Shown here: positions 25,773-33,958 of the stretch, in pieces
How positions within the stretch are numbered: the stretch's first letter is position 1
How the letters are laid out: each line of letters starts with the position of its first letter
Notes under the pieces: model-generated
Database searches by the model: none
The model's input: only the letters and a program-made list of their open reading frames with translations
Told to the model about the DNA's origin: nothing
Made by a program: the position numbers and the translations under genes
NCBI GenBank assembly: GCA_049965815.1
Contig: JBMFVV010000005.1
Coordinates: forward strand, 8,102-72,101
DNA: 64,000 nt
Reading direction: 5' to 3'
From: GCA-001856825 sp049965815
GTDB taxonomy: Archaea > Thermoplasmatota > Thermoplasmata > Thermoplasmatales > GCA-001856825

Positions 25773-26015
25773 ATGAACATAAATATGACGGAAAAAGTCA
25801 CGGTTTCGGCCAAAGTCGACAGACAAACATGGAAGAAAATCAAGGAGTACGGCATTGATACATCTTCCACCATAAGGGAGGGCCTGGAACAGGCGATCAG
25901 GAACAGGGAACTGAGTGAACTGGACAGAATGGTAAAGGCTGCCCAGCCGATAGCGAGGAAGGTAGGCAGGAAACAGTGGACCGAAACGATCAGGAAGGAC
26001 AGGGATTCCAGATGA
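25773..26015 (+). CDS. vapB: VapB-type antitoxin
   Basis: The 80-residue protein opens with a strand-helix-helix pattern (VTVSAKVDRQTWKKIKEYGIDTSSTIREGLEQAI) expected of a ribbon-helix-helix DNA-binding antitoxin. The basic C-terminus (RKVGRKQWTETIRKDRDSR) would wrap the toxin. Its TGA overlaps the vapC ATG by 4 nt. ATG 25773 is used; ATG 25785 is also possible given the TATA-like box near 25755. Confidence 0.85.
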   Translation: MNINMTEKVTVSAKVDRQTWKKIKEYGIDTSSTIREGLEQAIRNRELSELDRMVKAAQPIARKVGRKQWTETIRKDRDSR

Positions 26016-26392
26016 CCGTCTACGATGCATCAGCCATCCTGAACATCATAGAGGGGGGGAAACTTCCAGAGCTCGAGGAAGCTGCAACAACAAACCTGGC
26101 ACTGTTCGAAATAGGAAATGCAGTGTGGAAACAGATTGCAGTCACCCACGTGCTTGGGGAAAGAGAGGGGGTGATTGTATTCAAGACTTCGTATGCAATC
26201 ATCAGCAGGATGAGAGTGATTTTACCCGATCCGCTGAAAACATTGCAGATAGCTCTGGGTGAAAAAATCACGTTCTATGATGCATCCTACATATCTGCCG
26301 CCATTTCTGAGGGGTCAGCGCTCGTGACAGACGATGCAAGGCTCAAGAGGGTGGCATCGAAATACGCAGAAACAAGGGGATCGAAGAACTAG
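26012..26392 (+). CDS. vapC: VapC toxin, PIN-domain ribonuclease
   Basis: The 126-residue PIN domain keeps the acidic metal site: Asp5 (VYDASAI), Glu33 (LFEIGNAVWK), Asp90 (TFYDASYISAA) and Asp107/108 (LVTDDARLK). VapC enzymes cut specific RNAs, often tRNA or rRNA, when freed from VapB. ATG 26012 overlaps the vapB stop, the usual coupled arrangement. The longer upstream frame is rejected. Confidence 0.92.
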   Translation: MTVYDASAILNIIEGGKLPELEEAATTNLALFEIGNAVWKQIAVTHVLGEREGVIVFKTSYAIISRMRVILPDPLKTLQIALGEKITFYDASYISAAISEGSALVTDDARLKRVASKYAETRGSKN

Positions 26393-26399
26393 TGGTCGT

Positions 26400-26515
26400 T
26401 GAAAGGGAACGCTCTCGATGCGTCTAAGCTCGTTGACGTTTGATCATACCGAAATAGGCATTCCGGTCGCAGAAGCGAGAAGCCCCTTGCTTTAGCTAGG
26501 GGAGGATGTCACAGC
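26400..26515 (+). ncRNA. Orphan omega-RNA-like element (copy C)
   Basis: There is no tnpB here, yet the sequence ends in GAAG, stem CCCCT (26483-26487)/AGGGG (26498-26502) with GCTTTAGC in the loop, then AGGATGTCAC. The run matches copies A and B in loop and flanks while the stem bases differ in a paired way. The region before it (from about 26400) is rich in short complementary runs but has no coding frame. It may be a solo right end or a non-autonomous derivative. It ends exactly on the stop codon of the RelE-like gene. Confidence 0.55.
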
Positions 26516-26793
26516 AGTCTGCTGAAATCGTCGTGCACGTTCTTTCTATGGCCTATGAACAGAACTACTATCCTTCCATTTTCGGTGTCTATCTCATAGA
26601 TCGCCCTGTAATTGCCCACCCTGACTCTTCTATATCTGGAAGGGTTCAGAGGAGTACCATTCTCCGGATGCAACGAAAGGTCCTTCAGTACGGCTTTTAT
26701 CCTGCCTTTCACATCATTTGGAATGCCATCAAGTTCCTTTGCTGCCTTGGGATGAAGGAAAATCTTAAATTTTCTTTGCACGGAATATCGCAA
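26509..26793 (-). CDS. RelE/ParE-family toxin
   Basis: The 94-residue protein has the RelE fold pattern: KFKIFLHPKAAKELDGIPNDVKGRIKAVLKDL, then RYRRVRVGNYRAIYEID and VVLFIGHRKNVHDDF. RelE toxins cut mRNA in the ribosome; ParE relatives poison gyrase. The start is TTG 26793 or, more in line with the family, GTG 26781. It follows the antitoxin gene by 16 nt on the same strand. Its TGA coincides with the end of the omega-RNA-like copy C. Confidence 0.88.
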   Translation of the reverse strand: MRYSVQRKFKIFLHPKAAKELDGIPNDVKGRIKAVLKDLSLHPENGTPLNPSRYRRVRVGNYRAIYEIDTENGRIVVLFIGHRKNVHDDFSRLL

Positions 26794-26809
26794 CCCCTAA
26801 TGATAGGAG

Positions 26810-27034
26810 TTAAGCCCTGTCCAGTGGTATCAGTCGTTTAGGATTCTTTCTAGATTCCCTACTTCTTGTTTCAAGCATTTCGAAGAACCTTCTGGTCAGC
26901 TCCCTTTCTTCATACACTGCAAGGATCGTCTTCACCGCATCACTTCTGCTTGTAAATCTTCCTTGGCTGATCCATGCGTCCATCTTTTTAATCATATCCT
27001 CAGGGAGCCTAACCTGCACTTGTGTAGTTGACAT
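26810..27034 (-). CDS. Ribbon-helix-helix antitoxin of the RelE-like toxin
   Basis: The 74-residue protein reads STTQVQVRLPEDMIKKMDAWISQGRFTSRSDAVKTILAVYEER, a clear ribbon-helix-helix pattern. The C-terminal part is the likely toxin-binding tail. It should repress its own promoter and neutralise the toxin. ATG 27034 is chosen; the longer frame adds an N-terminus without family character. TATA-like sequence lies about 25 nt upstream. Confidence 0.85.
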   Translation of the reverse strand: MSTTQVQVRLPEDMIKKMDAWISQGRFTSRSDAVKTILAVYEERELTRRFFEMLETRSRESRKNPKRLIPLDRA

Positions 27035-27382
27035 GTGCTGTAGACATATCAGTTTACCATATAAGCGTTCTGCTGGGCTCTGTTGCATTGGATGGATCAA
27101 CACTTTTCAGATCATATGACAGCATGAATTCCCGTGTATTCATAGGTTGCATAAACACACTGAAAAGAGAATGTGGGGGGTTCGTCCTGTAATATGACTG
27201 TGTAACATGGCTTACCCCTGATGAAGTTGAGAAGTTACTGAAGAAGAAAGGAAGACAATCATACCTGTAAGATTCCCCAGATGTTCTCCTGAACTCAATC
27301 CCGCTGAGGAATGTTGGAACCAGACAAAGGACAGTTCTCTCTCGTTCAAAAAGGTTAAATCATTGCGAAAATTAACTTTTGA

Positions 27383-30300
27383 ATGATCGTTGTCCATGGT
27401 ACTGCGTTGAAGGGCAGATTTTATTTATGGGCAGAAACGTCTCGATCAATACCCGGCAGAAATAAAAAGAAAAAGGCTCACCCTTTCGCGCTACAGAGCG
27501 ATGACCTCCTCAAGATACTTTTAAAATTCTCAAATAGCGCTGCAATCTCTACCGTACGTGAGACCTCTGTTGCACTAATGCTCCCATCTACTTCCTGCTG
27601 TCCAATGCCCTCGCCCCAACTGATATTGGAGAAGGGGAACAATGCTATGGAAGCTGTCAGGATCTCAGAGTGGTCGGTCCCTGCACTGATGCTTGAACCC
27701 GACAAGGGGGCAGAAATGCTTATCTCTCTTCCCGTTGATCCCCCTCCTGGCATTATATATGGAGGGTCCCTCCTTTTTTGGGTCGAGGTCGCCAAGTTCA
27801 ATTTTGAGCTCATCTCAAGGCACTGCCTCATTCCTTCACTGGAAAAGGCAGAACACAGCCAGATGAAGGGAAGGCAAAGGAAGGAACTTATCGAGGCTAG
27901 ATGGAAAATCTTCCTTTCCGACGAAGATGCACACAGGTTAGAAAAGCTGTCCAGCATGATGCCTCAGGTCTGCATGGCATTTGCTGATAATGAATACGAG
28001 CAGAAGTACGACCTTGTCTACGACTTCATCAACAGTTCAACGGATAAATTTGTCAGGGAGATTTCCGCCCAGTCAAATTTAAAATTGGGCAAAGAGATGC
28101 ATGGGACGGAGATGCTATGGCTGCAGAGTCTCATCTCTGAAGAACCTGCAGTTGAAGTTGACAGGGAGAAGCTTGACATTTTCTCAATGCAGATGAATTC
28201 CTGGCTTTCCAGAGCTAATCCCGTACCTGCGGATAGCTCATTCAGGACCTGTTTCAGGATTGAGCCTCCCGAGAACGGTGGTACGATGGACGGTAAGTGG
28301 CAGGTTACGTACCACCTTCAGGCCATGGATGACAGAAGCCTGCTTGTTCCTGCGCAGGACATCTGGAAACGTGGAAGTTCGGAAATGACATTCATTAGAA
28401 AGCATTTTGAGAATCCTCAGGAAAGGCTTCTGGAAGATCTTGGCAGGGCTTCTGCAATATTTCCCCTGATTGAGGACAGTTTGAAGGATGCCCGCCCGGC
28501 CTCCCTGGTCCTGGAAACAAAGGATGCCTATACCTTTCTGAAGGAGGGAGCTCCGCTCCTCGAACAGAGCGGTTTTGGCATTCTCTTTCCCCCCTGGTGG
28601 CAGAAACAGACATCGAATGTCGGTGTCAAGCTGAAATTCAGGCCAAAGAATTACTCTACGGGCAAGCCGGGACTGCTCGGAGTTAATGGGTTGGTTGAAT
28701 ATAATTGGTCCATAGCGGTTGGGGACGAAACATTTAGTCCTGAAGAATTCAGGAAACTGGCAGATTTGAAGATGCCCCTCGTGAACATACGAGGCAAGTG
28801 GGTGGAGATAAGATCTGGAGATATGGATAAGGCAATAAAATTTTTCAAAGAAATCCACGGAAACGGGGAGATGACATTCGGCGAGGCAATGCGTCTCGCG
28901 CTTGGTCGGGAGGACACGAGTACGGGTCTGCCAATCACAGCAGTTGAAACGGAGGGCTGGATCGGGAATATGATGAGAGGTCTTTCTGACGGAATAAAGT
29001 TCGCAGAAATAAATGCACCTGAAACGTTCAACGGACAGCTTCGTCCATACCAGGTCAATGGTGTCTCATGGCTAGAATTCCTCAGGCAAACTGGATTCGG
29101 GGCATGCCTTGCTGACGACATGGGTCTTGGGAAGACAATACAACTGATAGCTCTCCTCTTGCACGAACGCACTGTCTCTTCTTCAACAAGAACACTGATA
29201 ATATGCCCCATGTCAATTGTTGGCAACTGGTACAGGGAGATAAAGAGATTTGGTCCGTCATTGAAGGTGATCGTTCATCACGGTTCTGACAGACTGACGG
29301 GAAAGAATTTTGAGCGCGAGATAAAGAACTATGACGTGGTCATCACAACCTATTCCCTGGCCGCAAGGGACGAAGGCGTCATATCGTCAGTTGAGTGGAA
29401 CCGCATAGTCCTCGATGAAGCCCAGAACATAAAGAATCAGGAGACTAAACAGTCGCAGGCGATCAGGAAATTAAGGAGCAGATACAAGGTAGCCATGACA
29501 GGTACGCCTGTTGAGAACAGGCTGTCAGAATTATGGTCGATCATGGACTTCCTGAATCCCGGTTATCTGGGAACATTTTCAGATTTCAGGAAAAATTTCG
29601 CAATTCCGATTGAAAGGTTCCGCAATGGGGAAAGGGCAGAAAGATTGAGGAAGCTCATCCAACCCTTCCTTCTACGGAGGCTGAAGACAGACCCGAAGAT
29701 AATCCGTGACCTGCCAGAGAAGATGGAAATGAAGGTGCTTTGCAACCTGACAAGAGAGCAGGCTACGCTTTACGAGGCAGTGGTGAAGGATATGGTGGAG
29801 AAAATAGAGCACTCAGAGGGCATAGAAAGAAAGGGGATCATTCTTTCAACCCTGACGAAGCTCAAGCAGGTTTGCAACCATCCTGCACAGTTTCTTCATG
29901 ACCGCAGCAGTTTTGAAGGAAGGTCAGGGAAAATGGCAAGACTGGAGGAGATGATCGACGAGGCAATTTCAGAAGGGGACAAATCACTGATATTTACCCA
30001 GTTCAGGGAGATGGGCGAAATGATCCAGAAAGACCTGGAAGAGAAATTTGGGGCTGAGGTTTTATTCCTGCACGGGGGGACTCCGAAGAAACAGCGTGAC
30101 CTGATGGTCCAGAGATTCCAGGAAGACAGCAGGGGGCCAAAGGTGTTCATCTTGTCATTAAAGGCCGGAGGTGTTGGGCTAAATCTCACTGCAGCAAACA
30201 GGGTTTTTCACTTTGACAGGTGGTGGAACCCGGCTGTAGAGAACCAGGCAACAGACAGGGCCTTCAGAATAGGGCAGACGAGAAACGTGCAGGTCCATAA

Positions 30301-30466
30301 GTTTGTGACGGTGGGAACGCTTGAGGAGCGCATAGATGCGATGATTGAGCAGAAGAAGGAACTGGCGGAGAATATCGTGGGGGCAGGAGAAGCGTGGCTG
30401 ACGGAGATGTCCACGTCACAGCTCAAGGACATTTTCAAGCTCAGCAGGGAGGCCGTGGGTGAATGA
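27383..30466 (+). CDS. Snf2-family helicase/translocase (SWIM-associated)
   Basis: The 1027-residue protein has an N-terminal ~540-residue region characteristic of the bacterial/archaeal Snf2 group (HGTALKGRFYLWAE at the very start), then a full Swi2/Snf2 ATPase: motif I DDMGLGKT, Ia ICPMSIVGNW, II DEAQ, III TGTPVEN and VI QATDRAFRIGQ. It should translocate on double-stranded DNA and remodel bound proteins. GTTAAATC about 25 nt upstream supports a leaderless ATG. The next gene encodes the SWIM-finger partner usually found beside this helicase type. Its cellular role is not established. Confidence 0.92.
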   Translation: MIVVHGTALKGRFYLWAETSRSIPGRNKKKKAHPFALQSDDLLKILLKFSNSAAISTVRETSVALMLPSTSCCPMPSPQLILEKGNNAMEAVRISEWSVPALMLEPDKGAEMLISLPVDPPPGIIYGGSLLFWVEVAKFNFELISRHCLIPSLEKAEHSQMKGRQRKELIEARWKIFLSDEDAHRLEKLSSMMPQVCMAFADNEYEQKYDLVYDFINSSTDKFVREISAQSNLKLGKEMHGTEMLWLQSLISEEPAVEVDREKLDIFSMQMNSWLSRANPVPADSSFRTCFRIEPPENGGTMDGKWQVTYHLQAMDDRSLLVPAQDIWKRGSSEMTFIRKHFENPQERLLEDLGRASAIFPLIEDSLKDARPASLVLETKDAYTFLKEGAPLLEQSGFGILFPPWWQKQTSNVGVKLKFRPKNYSTGKPGLLGVNGLVEYNWSIAVGDETFSPEEFRKLADLKMPLVNIRGKWVEIRSGDMDKAIKFFKEIHGNGEMTFGEAMRLALGREDTSTGLPITAVETEGWIGNMMRGLSDGIKFAEINAPETFNGQLRPYQVNGVSWLEFLRQTGFGACLADDMGLGKTIQLIALLLHERTVSSSTRTLIICPMSIVGNWYREIKRFGPSLKVIVHHGSDRLTGKNFEREIKNYDVVITTYSLAARDEGVISSVEWNRIVLDEAQNIKNQETKQSQAIRKLRSRYKVAMTGTPVENRLSELWSIMDFLNPGYLGTFSDFRKNFAIPIERFRNGERAERLRKLIQPFLLRRLKTDPKIIRDLPEKMEMKVLCNLTREQATLYEAVVKDMVEKIEHSEGIERKGIILSTLTKLKQVCNHPAQFLHDRSSFEGRSGKMARLEEMIDEAISEGDKSLIFTQFREMGEMIQKDLEEKFGAEVLFLHGGTPKKQRDLMVQRFQEDSRGPKVFILSLKAGGVGLNLTAANRVFHFDRWWNPAVENQATDRAFRIGQTRNVQVHKFVTVGTLEERIDAMIEQKKELAENIVGAGEAWLTEMSTSQLKDIFKLSREAVGE

Positions 30467-30514
30467 CCATGGAAAGAGGAGAAGTAATGGCGCAAGGGGA
30501 AGGGTGAGGTGGGG

Positions 30515-31405
30515 ATGTACTATAACTGGTACTATTACCGCCGTCCCAAGCCTATACCCGTGGATAATGGGATAAGGACAAAGAGCAAGCATGGGGAGAT
30601 AGGGGAGAAATGGTGGTCAAAAAAGTGGATCCAGACGCTGGAATCATTCGACATTGGAGAAAGGCTTCAGCGTGGACGCTCGTACGCAAGGAGGGGGCAG
30701 GTGTTGTCAATAGACATTCAGAAAGGAATGGTAACTGCAAAAGTACAGGGATCCAGACCCAATCCTTATTCAGTGAAGATTCAGCTGAAGAAGCTTGACG
30801 ATGGGGAATGGGACAGGGTCGCCCATGTCCTTGCATCCAAGGCAATATTTGCCGCAAAGCTTCTCGCAGGAGAGATGCCAAACAACATAGAGGAAGCTTT
30901 CAGCGCAGCAAACGTCTCAATCTTCCCAAGGAAAGGGGAGGACCTTGAAACTGAATGCACCTGCCCGGACTGGTCCAACCCGTGCAAACACATAGCTGCA
31001 GTTTATTACATCCTTGCTGAGCGATTTGACGAGGACCCTTTCCTCATATTCAAACTGAGGGGGAGGACAAAGGAAGAAGTCATTGAAATCCTGCGAAAGA
31101 TTAGAAATGAGGTCTATGATGAATCAGCAGGAAAAACGCCACGTGCAAAAAAGATGGGGATACCCAAGGATAAGAAAATAGAGGCTCCGAGGGAAAATGT
31201 CAATGATTTTTGGCTCCTCCCTGAGGGAGTTGAAACATTCAGGATAAGCCCAGAAAAGCCAGAAGTGGATAATGCGATTATCAAAAGGCTTGGTACGCCA
31301 CCTTTTGGGATGAATAGTGAAGATGTTTCAAAAATTTTGTCCAAAATTTACAATGCTGCAAGTGAGAGGGCATTGAGAGAAATTATGAAAGACGAAGACA
31401 AATGA
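30515..31405 (+). CDS. SWIM zinc-finger protein, helicase partner
   Basis: The 296-residue protein starts YYNWYYYRRPKPIPVDNGIRTKSKHGEIGEKWWSKKWIQTLE, typical of SWIM partners of Snf2 helicases. The zinc finger is CTCPDWSNPCKHIAAVYYIL (CxCxnCxH) at about residues 147-166. SWIM domains bind DNA or protein. It lies 48 nt after the helicase and is presumably co-transcribed. The start is ATG 30515; GTG 30509 would add two residues. Confidence 0.9.
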   Translation: MYYNWYYYRRPKPIPVDNGIRTKSKHGEIGEKWWSKKWIQTLESFDIGERLQRGRSYARRGQVLSIDIQKGMVTAKVQGSRPNPYSVKIQLKKLDDGEWDRVAHVLASKAIFAAKLLAGEMPNNIEEAFSAANVSIFPRKGEDLETECTCPDWSNPCKHIAAVYYILAERFDEDPFLIFKLRGRTKEEVIEILRKIRNEVYDESAGKTPRAKKMGIPKDKKIEAPRENVNDFWLLPEGVETFRISPEKPEVDNAIIKRLGTPPFGMNSEDVSKILSKIYNAASERALREIMKDEDK

Positions 31406-31439
31406 ATAGTGTTCTTCCATGTTTTTCGGTATTTATGAT

Positions 31440-31490
31440 CTCGCCCCGAAGAAGCCCACCTGCTATTGCCGTGGGAGGAACTGCGACATG
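31440..31490 (+). ncRNA. Orphan omega-RNA-like hairpin (copy D)
   Basis: GAAG, then stem CCCAC (31455-31459)/GTGGG (31471-31475) with loop CTGCTATTGCC, then AGGA repeats the layout of copy C with a different but still paired stem and a partly changed loop. No tnpB is present. It sits just after the SWIM gene and before an eroded transposase. Confidence 0.45.
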
Positions 31491-31635
31491 GTTATATTTC
31501 ACCTTGAGCTCCACACCCTTTGGTCTCTAGTAATCTGTTGTAGGTACTGATTCTTTCTGTGTCTTTAAATGATTGTTATTTGTATCTGCATATCTGATGC
31601 ACATGTCTTTTAACATCCGTTATTCAGATGGAAAC

Positions 31636-31770
31636 ATGTTCCTGAGGATCACAAGGGTGAAGAGAGGTTCAGCCATACTTGAATGTGCTTCCATAGCTGA
31701 GAGGAAGATCGAAGATGGTAAACAGAAGACTGTAACTCTAAACTTGACTTCCGCACTTGATATTTTGTGA
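31636..31770 (+). pseudogene. N-terminal remnant of IS1634/IS4-like transposase
   Basis: The 44-codon frame MFLRITRVKRGSAILE...IEDGKQKTVTLNL resembles the first strand-rich segment of IS1634-type transposases, where a sequence of this kind leads into the DDE core. It then stops. The catalytic core is missing and a C-terminal remnant of the same kind of protein follows at 31937. Confidence 0.5.
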
Positions 31771-31936
31771 GAGCTCAATATTTATCCGTATTATGCTGCT
31801 TCTCCTGCAGAGACAATCTTTATTTTGTTAGTGCACCATCCACTATCCTTTCCGGATACTCCACACCAAGCTGTTTACGATTCCAATCTCATCATTACTT
31901 TACCCGATCTGAAGCGTACCGGCGTAACCTTCAGGT

Positions 31937-32227
31937 ATGAGAGCGATCTGGATGCTTGAGATAAGGCCGGTATACCACAGGAAGTCTGAGAGGATAAGGG
32001 CACATGTGTTCATATGCGTCTTATCCCTGCTACTGTCTAGGATCATGGAGAAGCAGGCAGGAAGGACTATTGAAAGCATAACAAGGGACCTGGATTATCT
32101 GGATGTTGTTCCAATCCATGTGGAGGATAGATTGGTTTTCGTGTCATCCGACAACAGCAGGGCATCAGACATACTGAAAATCCTGGGAGTCCCATACCCG
32201 AGAATACTGGAAAGTGCACATACATAA
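31937..32227 (+). pseudogene. C-terminal remnant of IS1634/IS4-like transposase
   Basis: The 96-codon frame contains EIRPVYHRKSERIRAHVFICVLSLLLSR, the strongly conserved C-terminal block of IS4/IS1634 DDE transposases, including the YHRK motif and the helix after the catalytic Glu. The catalytic Asp residues are absent. Together with 31636-31770 it marks an element whose middle has been deleted. Confidence 0.75.
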
Positions 32228-32324
32228 TTCTTCACAATTGTCTGGAAACACAGTCAGGATAAGGGTCCAGATCAAATATTGTAAATGGTTATAGTGCGGA
32301 ACTCAAGTTTGGAATTCAGGAACC

Positions 32325-33494
32325 TTGGTAATTAGGAGGAAATTTGGAGGAACACTGGCTGTTGCATTTTCTACGTTTATCGCCTTCATGGGAATAGGTG
32401 TTGTCGATCCGCTGCTCCCTTTGATTGGAAAGCAGATGGGGGCGTCCCCATTCCAGGTGGAATGGCTATTTACAAGCTACATAGCAGTTATGTCCCTTTC
32501 AATGTTCATATCAGGATATTTTTTCACTAGATTTGGTAGCAAGAAGACTCTGATTACTGGTCTCCTGATCGTGGTTCTGTTCGCTACGCTTTCTGGACTA
32601 TCGCCGAATATCTCAATATTCGCAGTATTCAGGGGTGGTTGGGGACTGGGAAATGCCTTCTTCACGTCCACAGCACTCTCTATAATACTTGGAATATCTG
32701 CCGGCAAACTTGAGAGGTCCATCACAATTTATGAAGCTGCTCTTGGCCTAGGAATAGCATCTGGCCCGCTTCTGGGTGGTTTTTTGGGAACATTCGACTG
32801 GCGGTATCCTTTTTTTGGCACTGCAACTCTGATGGCCATAGGATTTATTGTAACTGTGGCGTTTGTTAGTGAACCGAAAAATAAGGAAAAGCGCAGGACA
32901 CCTATTGAAATTATTGAGGCCCTCCGGAACCCTGGAGTAAGGATAAATTCGCTAATTGCTCTTGGGTACAACTTTGGATTTTTCACAATACTTGCATACA
33001 CCCCCCTCACACTCTCTGGGCTTACGACTATCCAGCTTAGAATCACCTATTTTTTCTGGGGGACACTGGTAGCTTTCTCGTCTGTCGTCCTGGTTCCCAA
33101 ACTTATTAAGGTGATTGATAGGATGAGGCTTCTTGAAATAAATCTCTTGATTTTTGCTTTCCTCTTTGTTGTTATGGGGGAATACCCAGATTACAGACTA
33201 TTTGCGGTTGTATTATCTGGCCTTCTCTGTGGTATTTCCAATGCTTCATTCACGTCACTCGCAATGGAGGTTTCACCTTATTCAAGGTCCGTCTCATCAG
33301 CTGCATATAATTTCTTGAGATGGGCTGGAGCTGCCATTGCACCCATTCTCGCAGGAATTCTGGGGCAAATATACGGCTTTTCCTTCCCATTTTATGTTGT
33401 TGCTCCGGTGATTCTGATCGCCAGTGCTTCATTGTTCATATACGCGCCGAGGCTAAGGTCTGCAATCACAGCGAACGCCTCAAAAACAAATTGA
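32325..33494 (+). CDS. MFS transporter
   Basis: This 389-residue protein has about 12 membrane segments. Loop 2-3 carries GYFFTRFGSKKTLITG and segment 1 the VVDPLLPLIGKQMG pattern of drug:proton antiporters (DHA1). The substrate is unknown. TTG 32325 is the only clear start, since an in-frame TAG lies at 32292; AGGAACC precedes it closely. It stands alone between the transposase remnant and a convergent fragment. Confidence 0.8.
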   Translation: MVIRRKFGGTLAVAFSTFIAFMGIGVVDPLLPLIGKQMGASPFQVEWLFTSYIAVMSLSMFISGYFFTRFGSKKTLITGLLIVVLFATLSGLSPNISIFAVFRGGWGLGNAFFTSTALSIILGISAGKLERSITIYEAALGLGIASGPLLGGFLGTFDWRYPFFGTATLMAIGFIVTVAFVSEPKNKEKRRTPIEIIEALRNPGVRINSLIALGYNFGFFTILAYTPLTLSGLTTIQLRITYFFWGTLVAFSSVVLVPKLIKVIDRMRLLEINLLIFAFLFVVMGEYPDYRLFAVVLSGLLCGISNASFTSLAMEVSPYSRSVSSAAYNFLRWAGAAIAPILAGILGQIYGFSFPFYVVAPVILIASASLFIYAPRLRSAITANASKTN

Positions 33495-33611
33495 TTTCGG
33501 AAATAAAGATACGTAACTTGAATCCAATTAAATCCAAACTAATTTAGTGGAAAACGAGTCAACACTTAAGTGTCCTTTCCCCTTTGAATAGAGAGTGGGA
33601 AATGTAGGACA

Positions 33612-33875
33612 TTAAAGAACGAAAGAAGATACTCCTTGGATTCTGCCCATCCCACTTGCAATCTTTTTCCATGACTCGCCCAAGTCGGTTGAACCAAACA
33701 GGTCGCCACTCGACGTCCCGAAATATATACCGGGCTCATCAAGTGAATCTTCCTCCATTGCGTCCCTTAGTACTACCGTATGCACTTCCCTGGGTAACCC
33801 GTTGCTGAGTACTTTCCATCTTTTGCCTGAGCTTTCCCATATCATTGGAAGGGTCAGATGCCAAGATGACAACAT
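33612..33875 (-). pseudogene. C-terminal fragment of a BNR/sialidase-like repeat protein
   Basis: The 87-codon frame includes LSNGLPREVHTVVLRDAMEEDSLDEPGIYFGTSSGDLFGSTDLGESW, matching the end of WD40/BNR-type proteins (propeller proteins with Asp-box-like GESWKKI). Family members are usually 300-400 residues, so more than two thirds is missing. No upstream continuation is visible on the minus strand. Confidence 0.6.
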
Positions 33876-33958
33876 TTAATCGTTGCCAAGTCACGTGTAT
33901 GCGTCATGATTGTAGTTCAATTAGCAGGCGTTAACAGTCCACGTAGAATCATAAGATA

